Shown in pieces: positions 20,024 to 31,019 of a stretch of DNA of 64,000 nt. Below the pieces are notes generated by a model that was given only the letters and a program-made list of their open reading frames with translations, was not told the DNA's origin and did not search any database. Every line of letters starts with the position of its first letter. The first letter of the stretch is position 1. This stretch comes from Heliocidaris erythrogramma (Eukaryota; Echinodermata; Echinoidea; Camarodonta; Echinometridae): positions 992,001-1,056,000 of the forward strand of contig CM046859.1 of assembly GCA_025617745.1 (NCBI GenBank), written 5' to 3'. The position numbers and the translations under genes were made by a program.

Positions 20024-22427
20024 ATAATTGGTTTTTTTCTAGATTTAATGACAATTTATTAGCTTTAACCCAAGTGATAACTGAATTCAGTTCAGAATTG
20101 ACAAGTCGACAAAGAGTTTCTAAGTTTTTGTGTGAAAGGAAAAGATTGGTGTCATCTGCGTAAGTGATAAAGGAAAATAAATTCGATGATCTAGGGAAAT
20201 CGTTGATGTATAAAATAAATAACAATGGGCCAAGAATGGAACCCTGAGGTACACCACAAGTAATATTTCTTAGGTCTGACATATTATTTTCAATGGAAAC
20301 GTATTGTTGGCGTTTATATAAATAGTTACAAAACCAGTCTAAAACGATGCCTCTAATTCCATAATGGGACAGCTTATGTAAAAGAATTCTGTGGTCTATC
20401 GTATCGAACGCTTTAGAAAAATCTAAAAACATTCCTATTGTGTGAGTACCATCGTCAATAGAGGTAGCAACTTTGTTGATGAAAGACAAGATTGCATGTG
20501 ATGTATTATGACTTTTTCTAAAACCAAATTGACAGTCGTGTAAAATTTCATTCTGATTTAGAAAATCTACTGTTTGTGAAAAAACAATTTTTTCTAATAT
20601 TTTGGAAAATGTAGTTAATAAAGATATAGGCCTGTAATTTGATAGTACAAGAGGATTGCCTTTCTTAAAAATGGGTATTATTTTAGCTAATTTCATTCTA
20701 TTTGGAAAAACGCCTGTTCTCAAAGACAAATTACAGACATAAGTAAATGGTTCAATAATACATGAAATAATTTTCTTCGTAATGAAATTATCAATACCAT
20801 CGTGCCCGCAACTACGTTTGTTTGTGAAGTTATTCACCATATCAAGAATTTCACCTTCAATTACAGGAGCAAAAAACATAGAATTAGGGTTAGGGTTTTG
20901 TAAGTAATCAAGAAAATTTTTATCACTGTCGGGTATCTTGCTAGCTAAATTTGGACCCAACTCCACAAAATATTTATTAAAGTGATCTGAGATTTCTTGT
21001 AAATTGCTAACAGTTTTATCACCGATTTGTATTTTAGAAAATGTGTCTTTTCTATCATGTTTATTTAAAACTTCATTGATTATTTTCCATGTGCATTTTG
21101 CATCTTTTTTACAGTGAATAAATTGGCGTGAAAAATAATTTCTTTTTTCTCTACGTAATAATCCTGTCAGTGTATTTTTGTAATTTAAATATTTAGATTT
21201 GGAACTTTCAGTCGGCTTCGCTTTATATTTTAAATAAAGATTATTTTTCCTATTTATAGATCTGAGTAAGCTTGCCGTAATCCAAGGCGATTTGGGGGTT
21301 CTTTTTCGACTGCGATGGTTTATTTTTCTAATCGGGATACATTCATTAAATAAAGTAGTTAATTTATCCATAAACTCATCAAAACAACTATTAACTTCAG
21401 TAATATTATATAAACTACTCCAATCCAGTTCATCTAATCTGTTTTTGAGAGTGTTAATATTGCGTTCGGAAAAATTCCTAGAATAAGTTTTAGAGGGTTG
21501 ATGAGTTTGTTGTAAAATTGGGAAGTTCGCAAATATTGGGAAGTGATCCGTGATATCGGAGACTACAACTCCAGCTTGTGGAAAAGGATGCATGTTTGTA
21601 AATATGTTGTCAATTAGCGTGGAAGATTTTTCTGAGATACGAGTTGGTTTAGATATTAGTGGTACAAATGATGATGAGAGGAGCGTTCCATAAAATTCAT
21701 GAATAAAGGCATCAGAGTCGTATTTCAACAAATTGGCATTAAAATCTCCCATTAAAAAACAATCCTTACCACGTAGGATAGGGTGTGAGATAATGTTTTG
21801 CATGTTTAACAAAAAATCATTGTGACTGGAATTGGGAGGTCTATATACTATTCCAATCACGATATTTTTTCTACCCACAAAATCAATTTCAACAAAAAGT
21901 GTTTCAATCGAATCATTAATTTTGTTTAAAAGAGTTATATTATTAAAATTGAAATCAGAAGAAATATACAAAGCCACCCCTCCTCCAGATCTGTTGGGTC
22001 TATTATTCACTATTAGGTCATAACCACGGAGAGAGTATAATGAATGAGGTGTGTCAGAGAGCCAAGTTTCTGTTAGGCCAATTACGGAGCAATTTAACCT
22101 AAACCTGTCAAGAAGATTACGTAAGGAATCAAAATTACTATTCATGCTTCTGATGTTAGTGTGGAACAAAGAAAAAACAGTCTCATTAAGGTTTGAGAAG
22201 TGAGAAACAACTTGATTTTCAGTGTAGTAACAAGATGGGTTAACTTGCTCATGTTCGTTATCATCAAAAGGGACTTCAAAATCTTTATAATAAGTATTTA
22301 GAGCAGTGATCATATGATTGACAAAATTACTATCGGGATTGATATAATGGGAATGCAGCAATGTTTGAAAGGCATCTAAAAATTCGTCATTGGTTAAGTC
22401 ATAGCCAGGAATGTCATCAACCGCCAT
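20013..22427 (-). CDS. LINE ORF2: AP-endonuclease and reverse transcriptase (main part)
   Basis: 804 codons. Residues 1-85 are an acidic, unassigned N-terminus. The endonuclease spans about 86-300: HTNIRSMN (Asn91), LTETWL (Glu120), SGGGVALYI, MGDFNAN (Asp228), LIDNIF and SDITDHFP (His295), so the catalytic set is complete. The linker 310-530 includes PWITASLLRSINRK and NPNPNSMFF. The RT runs from about 535: KRSCGHDGID, NYRPISLLTTFSKILEK, CQFGFRKSHNTSHAIL, FLDFSKAFDTIDHR, CGVPQGSILGPLLF and the active site YADDTN near 756. The frame ends shortly after KLSLNLEK, where a run of seven A replaces an expected six. It performs target-primed reverse transcription. Apart from that indel no lesion is visible, so it may be recently active. 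Confidence 0.9.
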   Translation of the reverse strand: MAVDDIPGYDLTNDEFLDAFQTLLHSHYINPDSNFVNHMITALNTYYKDFEVPFDDNEHEQVNPSCYYTENQVVSHFSNLNETVFSLFHTNIRSMNSNFDSLRNLLDRFRLNCSVIGLTETWLSDTPHSLYSLRGYDLIVNNRPNRSGGGVALYISSDFNFNNITLLNKINDSIETLFVEIDFVGRKNIVIGIVYRPPNSSHNDFLLNMQNIISHPILRGKDCFLMGDFNANLLKYDSDAFIHEFYGTLLSSSFVPLISKPTRISEKSSTLIDNIFTNMHPFPQAGVVVSDITDHFPIFANFPILQQTHQPSKTYSRNFSERNINTLKNRLDELDWSSLYNITEVNSCFDEFMDKLTTLFNECIPIRKINHRSRKRTPKSPWITASLLRSINRKNNLYLKYKAKPTESSKSKYLNYKNTLTGLLRREKRNYFSRQFIHCKKDAKCTWKIINEVLNKHDRKDTFSKIQIGDKTVSNLQEISDHFNKYFVELGPNLASKIPDSDKNFLDYLQNPNPNSMFFAPVIEGEILDMVNNFTNKRSCGHDGIDNFITKKIISCIIEPFTYVCNLSLRTGVFPNRMKLAKIIPIFKKGNPLVLSNYRPISLLTTFSKILEKIVFSQTVDFLNQNEILHDCQFGFRKSHNTSHAILSFINKVATSIDDGTHTIGMFLDFSKAFDTIDHRILLHKLSHYGIRGIVLDWFCNYLYKRQQYVSIENNMSDLRNITCGVPQGSILGPLLFILYINDFPRSSNLFSFITYADDTNLFLSHKNLETLCRLVNSELNSVITWVKANKLSLNLEKNQLYAI

Positions 22428-22440
22428 GGATCAAGATAAT

Positions 22441-24554
22441 CATAACCGTTAAGATGTAAATCGTAAGGAAAATTGAAAGGGTTGGGGACTGGGGGAGGGA
22501 CAACCTGTCACAGCGTACAAAACAACATACAGACAATAGAATGAAATAAAATAACATCGTAAGAAATAAACAGGAAACAGAGTAGAAAAATAGAAAAGTA
22601 GAAAAATAAACGATATCAAGTCAAAAAAAGAATTGAAAAGGAAGAATAAAAAAGATAAATAACTGGCCATGAAACCCTTCGAGGGAGATGTAAAAAGTAA
22701 TACCTTGCATATTAAAAAAAAAATACTTAAGAACAGACAGCAGCTAAAAAAAAGTGTAAGAAAAAAGATGAAAAGAGAAGCAGCCCCATGTTGAGCTATA
22801 CTAAAAGGATTACAATAACATTTTTTTTTTTTAAAGAAAACAAGAATACTTAAAAGGAATAAAGTAAAATGCTTTTCAAAAAGGAACGGGAAAACATCTG
22901 TTTTAAAAGAAATGAAGAAGGAGAAAAGAAATGTAAAAAGAAGGAAAGAATTGTCCTTTTATCCTTGAGTGGTACCTGCGTTTCAACAAATTTTACGTGT
23001 GGTAAAAGATAAACTTTTTGCAGAGAGAAAAAAAAACCCCAAAAACCTAACGCTACTGAATAAACAATAATGGGCCTATAACGTAATTGTCGAGTTCAAA
23101 CAAAACAATAAATCTATTTGTTCAAGTAAATAGGATAATAATATACACAACATGTAACATAGGTGTTTGAACATAGATATGCAAATTTTGAACTGGCCTA
23201 AATTTAAATTGCAATATGTTACAGACCCAGACATTTGATAAGATCCATAGAGTAATTCAGTTGACAGTTTTTGATGCATGTTACACATTGCAGATTATAC
23301 TGTTTTAAAAATCCAACATAAATATCCAGGTTAGGAAATAGGAAGTCTTTAATCTGTAAATATTTAATGTTTATTCCATTTTGCAACCTCATAAGATAAA
23401 AGTAATTGGACCCTCTTTTCTGGTGTCAAAACGATAACCCAAATTACACTGTATCGAATAGTCTGAATGACCAAGTAGTTATCAATAGGTTTGCAATCTT
23501 AGAAGATATAGGTAATTGCATCATCGTTACTGGTGTAAAATAATAACAAAATTACATAGATCACACATTCGAGTAGCGAATTGAAGTTTCAAACAAGTAT
23601 GCCAGTTGATTAATAGGAAAAGTAGGTACCTACACTATTCGAGAACTACAATGTAATTTAATTTCAACTTTTCAACTGACAATGAACAGCTAGAAATAGT
23701 AGAAGCATGATAAAACGATTTTACAGAAAAAATGGGGTTATAATACATGTAACCAAGGTAGCACTTAATAAACATGACTAACGCATTCGTAGTCTTGTTA
23801 ATCAACATTTGAATAATTTGCATCAGAAATTCGTTTAAAATTTATCTGTTTAAAAAACATAGTAAATGTGGATGAGAATATCATCAGCTGATCAGGGTGT
23901 TGATTATCACCTGATATATAAAGAAAGGTTGGTATTACACAAGTTGAGTGGTCATAAAAATTATCAGATATTCATCAAAATAATATATTTCGCCACAAAC
24001 TATAAAAATATATTATTCTGAAGATGGTTATTAGCTGAATCATAGGGGAATATGAAAAGTTCTGTAATCAATTGCACATAAAAATAATGTATAAACATGT
24101 ATAATTTATTCGAGTATTGATGAAAACGCTACCCTGTTACGAGTTAAACACTGAAAAAAATCTTCCACGATTCCTCATACACTACCAATATAATATAATA
24201 CAATATTGTTGATACAAATAGTTAATATTTATTATTTGCGATCTAGTGCAAAAATTTCTTCGACTTTTGGGACAACAATCATGACAAAAGTTATGGCTAC
24301 AGTTTTAGCGTTTAGATATACTTAATTTGTGAAAGACATTTGTTATTTAGTATTAAGATTGACGTGTAACCACTTAGCATTGGGGTATGACACCCAGGGA
24401 TACGGATCCAACGTGCTGATGATCATTCGAGCGATGGTAACAAACATGAATTAAATGAACCAAAGGCACAAAATATAGGGGACCTTTTTCTCCTTTCTCC
24501 TAAATTATATGAAAATCAAGAGAAATGAGTTGAATTTATATTTACCGACGGCAG
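22441..24554. other. A-rich non-coding spacer with a ~121-bp duplication
   Basis: 22540-22960 is strongly A-rich and may include LINE 5' UTR. Two related stretches start at about 23380 and 23502 (TTTGCAA..., AAGTAATTG/GGTAATTGCA, CTGGTGT, AAATTACA), a period near 121 bp. A 12-bp perfect hairpin AATAATATATTT/AAATATATTATT lies at 23978-24016. No coding frame is recognised. Confidence 0.5.
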
Positions 24555-25625
24555 TCATTCTTTCCATGTATCCCAGGTATCTTCCCTGCTACGTTTTGTT
24601 TGGAGGATGACTTTTGTTTTGACAACTTTGATACGTGTCATCAACTTCGATTCTTTCCTGAGCTTGAAAGCAATAGATGATAACCGGCCCCGTTCACGCT
24701 TCATGGCTGGAGGCAAATCCGTCCTGACGGTGATCGGTCTATTGGCGGCGGCCTCTTCGTGGCTCAAAGATCGTCGGCGAGCGTAATCTGGTCGCTCGAA
24801 GGCTTGTAGGACATTGTCACGGTCCTTCATATTGACGAAACGAACTATGATTGGGTTAGGGGGATCGCGGGTGTTATTCGACAGGTTCCGAAGTGATGGA
24901 AGACGATGCGCGTTTGCGATCGGGATTTTCTGGGCAACGTCGATAGGAACATTGAGGATCTCAGCGATGGCGGTCGTTGTCTCGGCCAAAACATTCTCAT
25001 CTCTTTTCTGCTCGATGCCATACAATAACAAATTCATCTTTCGTGTATGGATTTCCTGCAAGATCAATTTTTCCTCTATATCACTCACCAATTTCTTGCA
25101 CTCGGCAGCTACATTAGGTATGGTAACAGATTCCATGGTACTGACTCGAGCTGAGCTGTCGGCCACAGATATTTCAAGGTCAGCCACAAGTTGCTTGGTA
25201 ACAGCGAGATCAGCTTTGAAAGTAGAAATCTCACTTAGTACCAGATCAAGCTTCTTGTTAATTTCCGCGTAGGATTCAGCGTTAGCCTTCTGGACGGCTG
25301 CTTCCACTATAGCCGCGAGATGTAAGTCGCTCTTTTGTGCGGGGGCAGTAGTGCGTGACCGAGCCCCTGCTGCTATGTCGGGCCGTTTGTTATCAAATCG
25401 GGGTGTGGCTCCACTTGCCGCTGATTTTTGTCCAGTGACCTTCTCCTTGTTGGACGGGGTAGGCTTGGCGATGGAGGCAGCTAGGCTTCCGTTTAGGTCC
25501 TCCTGTGAGTTGGTCGGCATTTTGAGAGGAGTTTTTTGGCAAAATTCTACCTTTCTGTCTTTCGAACGTAGATGATAGTCCTTCTTATGCTGCTTAGTCT
25601 GATTCACATCAGAAATATCACACAT
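24555..25625 (-). CDS. LINE ORF1 protein, intact (coiled coil, RRM-like, C-terminal domain)
   Basis: 356 codons, open from the first Met at 25625 to a stop at 24555-24557. Residues 1-95 are basic and low-complexity. About 98-190 is a heptad-rich helical segment (EINKKLDLVLSEISTFKADL onward) expected to form a coiled coil. About 195-290 has the RRM-like pattern HTRKMNLLLYGIEQKRDEN, NAHRLPSL and PNPIIVRFVNMKDRDNVL. The end (TVRTDLPPAMKRERGRLSS, then KLRKES and a basic tail) matches the C-terminal domain of L1/CR1-type ORF1 proteins. Such proteins trimerise and coat LINE RNA. No ORF2 follows within 2.1 kb, and the next ORF2 (22427) is CR1-like. It may be that element's ORF1 with a long spacer, or an orphan ORF1-only element. 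Confidence 0.85.
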   Translation of the reverse strand: MCDISDVNQTKQHKKDYHLRSKDRKVEFCQKTPLKMPTNSQEDLNGSLAASIAKPTPSNKEKVTGQKSAASGATPRFDNKRPDIAAGARSRTTAPAQKSDLHLAAIVEAAVQKANAESYAEINKKLDLVLSEISTFKADLAVTKQLVADLEISVADSSARVSTMESVTIPNVAAECKKLVSDIEEKLILQEIHTRKMNLLLYGIEQKRDENVLAETTTAIAEILNVPIDVAQKIPIANAHRLPSLRNLSNNTRDPPNPIIVRFVNMKDRDNVLQAFERPDYARRRSLSHEEAAANRPITVRTDLPPAMKRERGRLSSIAFKLRKESKLMTRIKVVKTKVILQTKRSREDTWDTWKE

Positions 25626-25743
25626 AGTTATTATGTTGGCGCGTATTTGAAGGGTTTTTGACCAGGATATCCACCTACCTACCTACTGTACATAACGTCG
25701 CTCTCTATCAATATATACAGTTAACATATATACTGTATATATA

Positions 25744-27413
25744 CAGTTAACAACAAAATTATTCATACCCCTTGGAAAATTCTATTTTTTTTTTGCATTT
25801 TTCCTAAAAATGAATGGTTAACTGAATTTAATTGCACATCACATGAATACATTTAGTTATCATCTGCAAATGAATGCCATTTCTGGTTTCACCTCATTTG
25901 CATAACAATAGAAAAGGTGAATTATCCAAACTGGGTGATGTTCAAAATTATTCATACCCTTGGTGATCTATTGACTTTGTCAATCAGTATGAATCCAGTC
26001 CTTGTGATTAATGCTCGTAACACTTTATTCACACTGTCACAATGCTTCTGGAGGTCTCTACTGAGATATCAGGCCAATACCTGGTCTCCAATGGCCCAAT
26101 CTCCTTGAGGATGTTGTCCACACATGCCATCACCTGGTCTTCAGGGGATTCGATGGATTTAAAGCAGATTTTGTGTTTGCAGGTGGTGTAGTTTTAGACG
26201 TCATGAGGATAGGACTATGATATTGATATTTTCGTTAATATTCCTTACATTTTAATGACAATTCTTTATCTAAGTTGAAACAAAGCACTCTTCCTGGAGA
26301 GACTTCCCTAGAGGCATTCACTGTTGCACTGTCAAGGGAATGTATTTCCTGATACTTTTGTTCCATTATGTTTAGGGAGGCCATGGTAGTTGTCTAAAGG
26401 TTGGATGGTGCCAATTTTATCAGTTTATTCAGTTACACTGATTGACACATTTTTGATATGGACACCTGCAAGTGGGTACTCTAGTGAAGCTTAAAATACT
26501 GATCTTTATGTTCCAGTGCACTGTCAAACTGGTAGCATTTTGTGCACTGCAGCTGGTAACATGGAGGGCATATGGTGTAAATTTGGTTTACATTCATTTT
26601 GATATCAAGGATTGTAGCTTTCATACCAAAGATACAAAGAATATACCATATGAAGATTGATATACAGTAACAGTCAATGTGGGATGTGTATGGTACTCAA
26701 AGGTTACATACTGTTATTCATGGTGACCTGACGTTAGAGTCATGAAATGACATGAAATGACTTTAATATCACCAACATGGCCTTCCTGAGCACTCTGATT
26801 AAGAATGGGGCCAATGAATAAAGGTGAACCCTCCCACAGGCAGTGCAAAAGGGAAGGGCTCTTCAGGAATGGTGCTTTGCTTCATAAGTAGATACAGAAT
26901 TTTCATTAAAATGCATGGAATAAATGACCGAAAATTTCAGTATCATAGTCCTGTCATCATGAAGTCAATAACTGCATCACCTGTAGGACACGAAATCTAA
27001 TGAACTCCCTGAAGGTCAGGTGAAGGCATGTGTGGACACATCCTCAAGGAGATTGAGCCATTGGAGAACAGGTACTGGCCTGATATCCCAGCAGAGACCC
27101 CTCCGGAAGCCTTGTGACGGTGTATTATAATAAAGTGAATTACAAGCATTAATCACAAGGATCGGATTCATACTGATTGACAAAGTCAATAAATCACCAA
27201 GGGTATGAATAATTTTGAACATCGCCCAGTTTGGATAACTCACCTTTTCTATTGTTATGCAAATGAGGTGAAACCGGAAACGGCATTCATTTGCAGATGA
27301 TAACTAAATGTATTCAAGTGATGTGCAAGTAACTTCATTTAACCATTCATTTTTAGGAAAAATGCAAAAAACTAGAATTTTCCAAGGGGTATGAATAATT
27401 TTGTTGTTAACTG
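25744..27413. mobile_element. 1.67-kb foldback element with Tc1-type ends
   Basis: The left end CAGTTAACAACAAAATTATT (25744) and the right end, its inverted complement ending at 27413, are both flanked by TA, within TA/AC-rich sequence. Both ends continue into ATTCATACCCCTTGG. Inverted similarity continues inward through TGATGTTCAAAATTATTCAT, CTGGAGGTCTCTACTGAG versus its complement, and CACTCTTCCTGGAGAGAC, until about 26500. The whole element could therefore fold on itself with arms of roughly 700-800 bp. The centre has no transposase. A second member is at 40751-42351. Open frames inside are not coding. Confidence 0.85.
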
Positions 27414-27544
27414 TATATATATATATATATATATATAGTTTGAACATGAATTAGGTCAACACCATCAAAAACAATAACATGTTCGGAGTAAAGACCAGAA
27501 AAACATCTGAAAACGATAAGTAAGAAAAATACACAGGAACATAT

Positions 27545-28453
27545 TTAAAGGAGAATTACGCTCAAAAATAAAGACGATAGTGTTCAAAGGTGTTATTTAT
27601 TCGTACTTGTTAGACTATATGGCTTCGCGTCAAAATATACGAGATCGATACGAATCAAATTTTTCTGAGCAAAATTTACCATCTGCTAGCAATATGTACG
27701 TCTGCTAGCACCACATGGGGGCTGCCATTTTGTTTATGTGTACAAGAAGATTTTCTTAATCCAAATGCTCAATTGCCTTTTTCAAAATTAAAAACCCATT
27801 TGAGATTAAAAATATAGAATAGATATGTCAATTTATTTTTAAACTGAAGATTTCCTTTTATATTTCTGTTGAAAATCGATATTCGCTTAATAGAAATCTA
27901 TTTTCTCGATACTGGACGTATGGGACGGACCAAATTAATTCAAATTTTATGGATGCTTCTTCCCTGACCATCTATAGCGGCAAACTATGCATTCACCTGC
28001 TTTCGGATAATGGACTTGAAAAGTCAGAATGCATGCTGCATATATTATGTTCTGCTCTGTGTGGCAAACCCAAGAAACTAGATTTTTGTTAAGCAAAACC
28101 AGACAATTTAAAAGTATCATTATAAAGATTTAATTTTTATAATACATGTAAACACTCACTTTATATTTTCCGTCACATATGGGATTTTAGGTAATGAAGA
28201 AAATCAATTTAGGATTTGGATTCAAAATATCTTCCTGACTGGAACATTTCTCAATGGTTCATGTACAACTCCAAATCAGCAAGAAAATGGCAGCCCCCAT
28301 GTAAATGAGTAGGAGACGATACCAGGTGTTGGAATATCTTTATTTATACCCTTTTCTGATATCTTATTAGAAAATGATTTAGGCCAATAAGTAGGAATAT
28401 ATTACACCTTCCAATATAAGTAAATTTGTAATCAGGGCTTAATTCTCATTTAA
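27545..28453. mobile_element. Foldback element with TTAAAGGAGAATTACGC ends
   Basis: TTAAAGGAGAATTACGC (27545-27561) faces GCTTAATTCTCATTTAA (28437-28453). Inside, a perfect 19-bp inverted pair ACATGGGGGCTGCCATTTT lies at 27713-27731 and 28284-28302. The arms are otherwise decayed. No coding frame. Confidence 0.6.
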
Positions 28454-28657
28454 GTACATGACCAACAGCAGGTCAGATATTGATAAAAGAATAATCGCAA
28501 AAGTACGATCGAATAAAATGCATTCACTTGCCACTTCAGCGATGACAGGTCACAGTATAAATTATTAAAGAGAAATAACAAAAAATCAGAAACTGCTCAA
28601 AGGAAACCATGAGAAAGCAGTCATCGCATGAACTAACATGGAACATAGAAAGAACTT

Positions 28658-29205
28658 TTAAACATCACCAGTTGCTGTACTAAGACAGACACCGTGAGCG
28701 ACATGATGAGATGTATCCTCTAAGTTGTAGGCATCTCCTCCACGAAGACGACACTTGCCGGCATAGAATCGCATCCTAATACCTTTTGCATAGAGCGACT
28801 GAACATGTTTAGCCCATTTTCGCTTTTCTTGAAGATCAGCATTGGTGAGTTCATCGATGATGAAAAACTTTTCCTTTTTCAAGATATCACGAGCTTTCTT
28901 CATTATTTCAACCTTATCGCGATAGGACAAGAGCTTTACAAGAATGTGACGCGGTTTACCGGCAACCTTCCTTCCGTCACAGTGAGCACGCTCAACCTTC
29001 GAGCTGATTCCGAAGAGAGATCGTAGCTTTTCTTCAATCAACGCGATGCAATCTTTGCTTTGTTGAAGTTGGGCAGGTGCTTGAAGCTGAGAGGTTGATC
29101 CAATATCAGCAGGACGTGATGTTGGCTCGAATTCATCGATCCCGATGAGACGGATGTTGTTCCTCCTCGATGGAATGGAAAAAGTCAGGAGAGACAGATT
29201 ATATG
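28658..29205 (-). pseudogene. L1/Tx1-type LINE ORF1, N-terminally truncated
   Basis: From about 29180 down the frame reads SRRNNIRLIGIDEF, then CIALIEEKLRSLFGI, VERAHCDGRKVAGKPRHILV, KLLSYRDKVEIMKKARDIL and ELTNADLQEKRKWAKHVQSL, ending with KGIRMRFYAGKCRLRGGDAYN and a stop at 28658. This is the RRM plus C-terminal domain of L1/Tx1-like ORF1 proteins (RRNNIRI.GI.E / ER.HR.G / PR.I.VK.L.Y.DK / A.... I...D). The coiled-coil N-terminus is lost just before a 26-bp hairpin, which supplies an artificial start codon. It shares little sequence with the ORF1 at 24.5 kb. Confidence 0.8.
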
Positions 29206-29213
29206 TATAGTTT

Positions 29214-29275
29214 AGTGTCCCTGTATTAAAGAGTTGCGATATGGACATGTCGCAACTCTTTAATACAGGGACACT
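29214..29275. repeat. Perfect 26-bp inverted repeat, 10-nt loop, flanked by 8-bp direct repeats
   Basis: Bases 29214-29239 and 29250-29275 are exact complements (outer end AGTGTCCCTGTATTAAAG). GTATAGTT lies on both sides, at 29205-29212 and 29277-29284, like a target duplication. It borders the truncated ORF1. Confidence 0.85.
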
Positions 29276-29334
29276 AGTATAGTTGTTAAAAGAGCGCCAT
29301 CACTCTATGCTTTATAAGCATTTACATATAAATT

Positions 29335-29530
29335 CTTCGATGCACTATGAACATGATGACAAAGAAAGCGGACAAAATATACAGCTTCCCCATTGTATCC
29401 TCCACAATTGCTCTGGTAGACAGAAGAACATCCCTTCATTGCTATTATGTAAAATAAGTAGAACGGGTGAATATGCATGTGACACCTGTCCGCTTCTTTG
29501 TTCGCCATGTTCATAGTGATGCATTCTTTG
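29335..29530. mobile_element. Small foldback/MITE
   Basis: About 34 bp at 29341-29374 (TGCACTATGAACATG, GACAAAGAAAGCGGACA) is complementary, with a few mismatches, to 29487-29522. The frames on both strands here arise from this symmetry. Confidence 0.65.
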
Positions 29531-30955
29531 TTTCTCCCTAACTCTTTACCTCTATCCTATTCTTTTATGTGTTTATTTAACGCCATATTTTGTTGTGCGA
29601 TAACCTAAGAGTGGATTGGAAACATGTAACATGATAATAGTAGAGTCGAGCTATCAGCTTACTACTTTTATGAATGATTATTTGCACAATGAAACTCTCT
29701 ACGAATATAACAATTCATGATTCATTTACATTTTGTTTAAAAGCCCGTCAGTTTGTTATCTTAATACGTGCATTCAGCTTTCTTAACTAGGAGAATACGT
29801 TATTGATCACAGTGCCCCTTCTATTTAATTCTTCCTATGTGGTAATAAATAAGTGCTTTACTCTATATTAGTATATTATGTCAACGCTATTTTCCGATTA
29901 TGTGGTAATCCATAATATCTGGAAGAAAAGTTCCTTTGTTCCTTTGTTAGCCCTTTGTGTTGCTTGATTGTAATAGGGTAAAGTGCAATTCTTGAATTCT
30001 TTAATCAGTGAAGCATTGGGGCTTGGAGATGAACCAGGTTGTTATCTCCTTGGAAGGTCTATCCATTGTATTAACCCATTGTCAACGGGAACCGGGTGGT
30101 CTCTGTATTAAGTCTATGGCAATAAAAGTATTCAGTAGTCACCGAGTTAAGGGAAGTTTGAGACAGGGGAATGTTGTTCCTTTGTTAGCCCTTTGTGTTG
30201 TTAATTCATGTATTTGAAAGCACATGTAGCCCAATAGACCGCTTCTGTAATGTATACAAATTTATGCACATATATTCTTTGAGCACCTAGTGACGAGCTA
30301 TTCCATGAACCTGCTTTTTATAAATGAGCCTCAATGCTTGGAATCCAGTTTGCATACATTATTTGTAGCTATGTCCGGCAAGCATTCAGATTGTCAAGAA
30401 CAACCTTTGTTTGAAAGGTATGCATAAAATGTGCATACATTACCGAAGGGGTCTATTGTGAGTATAGGGTGTGTCCAAGTTTAGAGTTGAGTGACATTAT
30501 CAGAAAGTAGTTCTGATGGTGGAAGGGGGTTATTTGGTACATATAGGCATGACAGGGGAATCGATGGTTTTTTTTTAGATTTACCCTTTTGTTGTTGATT
30601 CTATATATCAGTTTCGTGATTCGGTTTTAGAGGAGGTTGGTATAATTTTAAGTGTATCTCGTCACTGCAACTTGATGACTCCAAAGAGATAGGGTGTTAG
30701 TTTTGAGGAAGCAGTCCTGGCATGACAGGGACATGGACATGTAAGATTTTTCTAGTTCGATATTTAGAAGTTCAGTGAGTTTAAAGTGTGTTTTAGAAAT
30801 ACTTTAATACACTGAAGATGTAGTGAGCGGTATATGTGAGGTTTCAGGCAGTGATTTAGGTATTACATGAAGTTGGTAGGGATTGAAAAGGATTGTTATA
30901 CCTGACTGGGAATTATTGTACCGTGTATAGATTCAGATTCTAATTTAGAATAATA
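29530..30955. other. Non-coding, with a 24-bp direct repeat
   Basis: TTCCTTTGTTAGCCCTTTGT is present near 29938 and again near 30176, about 240 bp apart. Otherwise no recognisable element or gene. Confidence 0.45.
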
Positions 30956-31015
30956 ATATTATGCCAGGGTAGCCTCATCAGTATTATATACTGTTCTCCC
31001 TGAGGGCCCTGCAAA
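30956..31015. repeat. Short dispersed repeat, shared with 42413-42464
   Basis: CCAGGGTAGCCTCATCAGTA, then TACTGTTCT-CCTGA, then CCCTGCAA-C occurs at both places with few differences. At 42.4 kb it directly precedes a SINE-like unit, so it may be a SINE tail. Confidence 0.6.
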
Positions 31016-31019
31016 CAAA

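Larger units (their letters stand above)
18684..22440 (-). mobile_element. CR1-like LINE, nearly intact ORF2
   Basis: The 3' terminus (low-coordinate end, minus strand) is a short tandem microsatellite seen on the plus strand as TTTAGA repeats at about 18684-18712, typical of CR1-group 3' ends. A 3' UTR of about 620 bp precedes it, with poly-G at 19209-19221. ORF2 is open from 22427 to 20013 and continues, one base out of frame, to 19334. The upstream limit is unclear; a candidate ORF1 lies 2.1 kb further upstream. It is the best-preserved LINE in the window. Confidence 0.85.

Noticed and set aside
25917-27243. Frames of 62-75 codons that look alike at 25.9, 27.0 and 40.8 kb, suggesting a conserved small protein
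   Set aside because: They are the two arms of foldback elements; similarity is at the DNA level and inverted.
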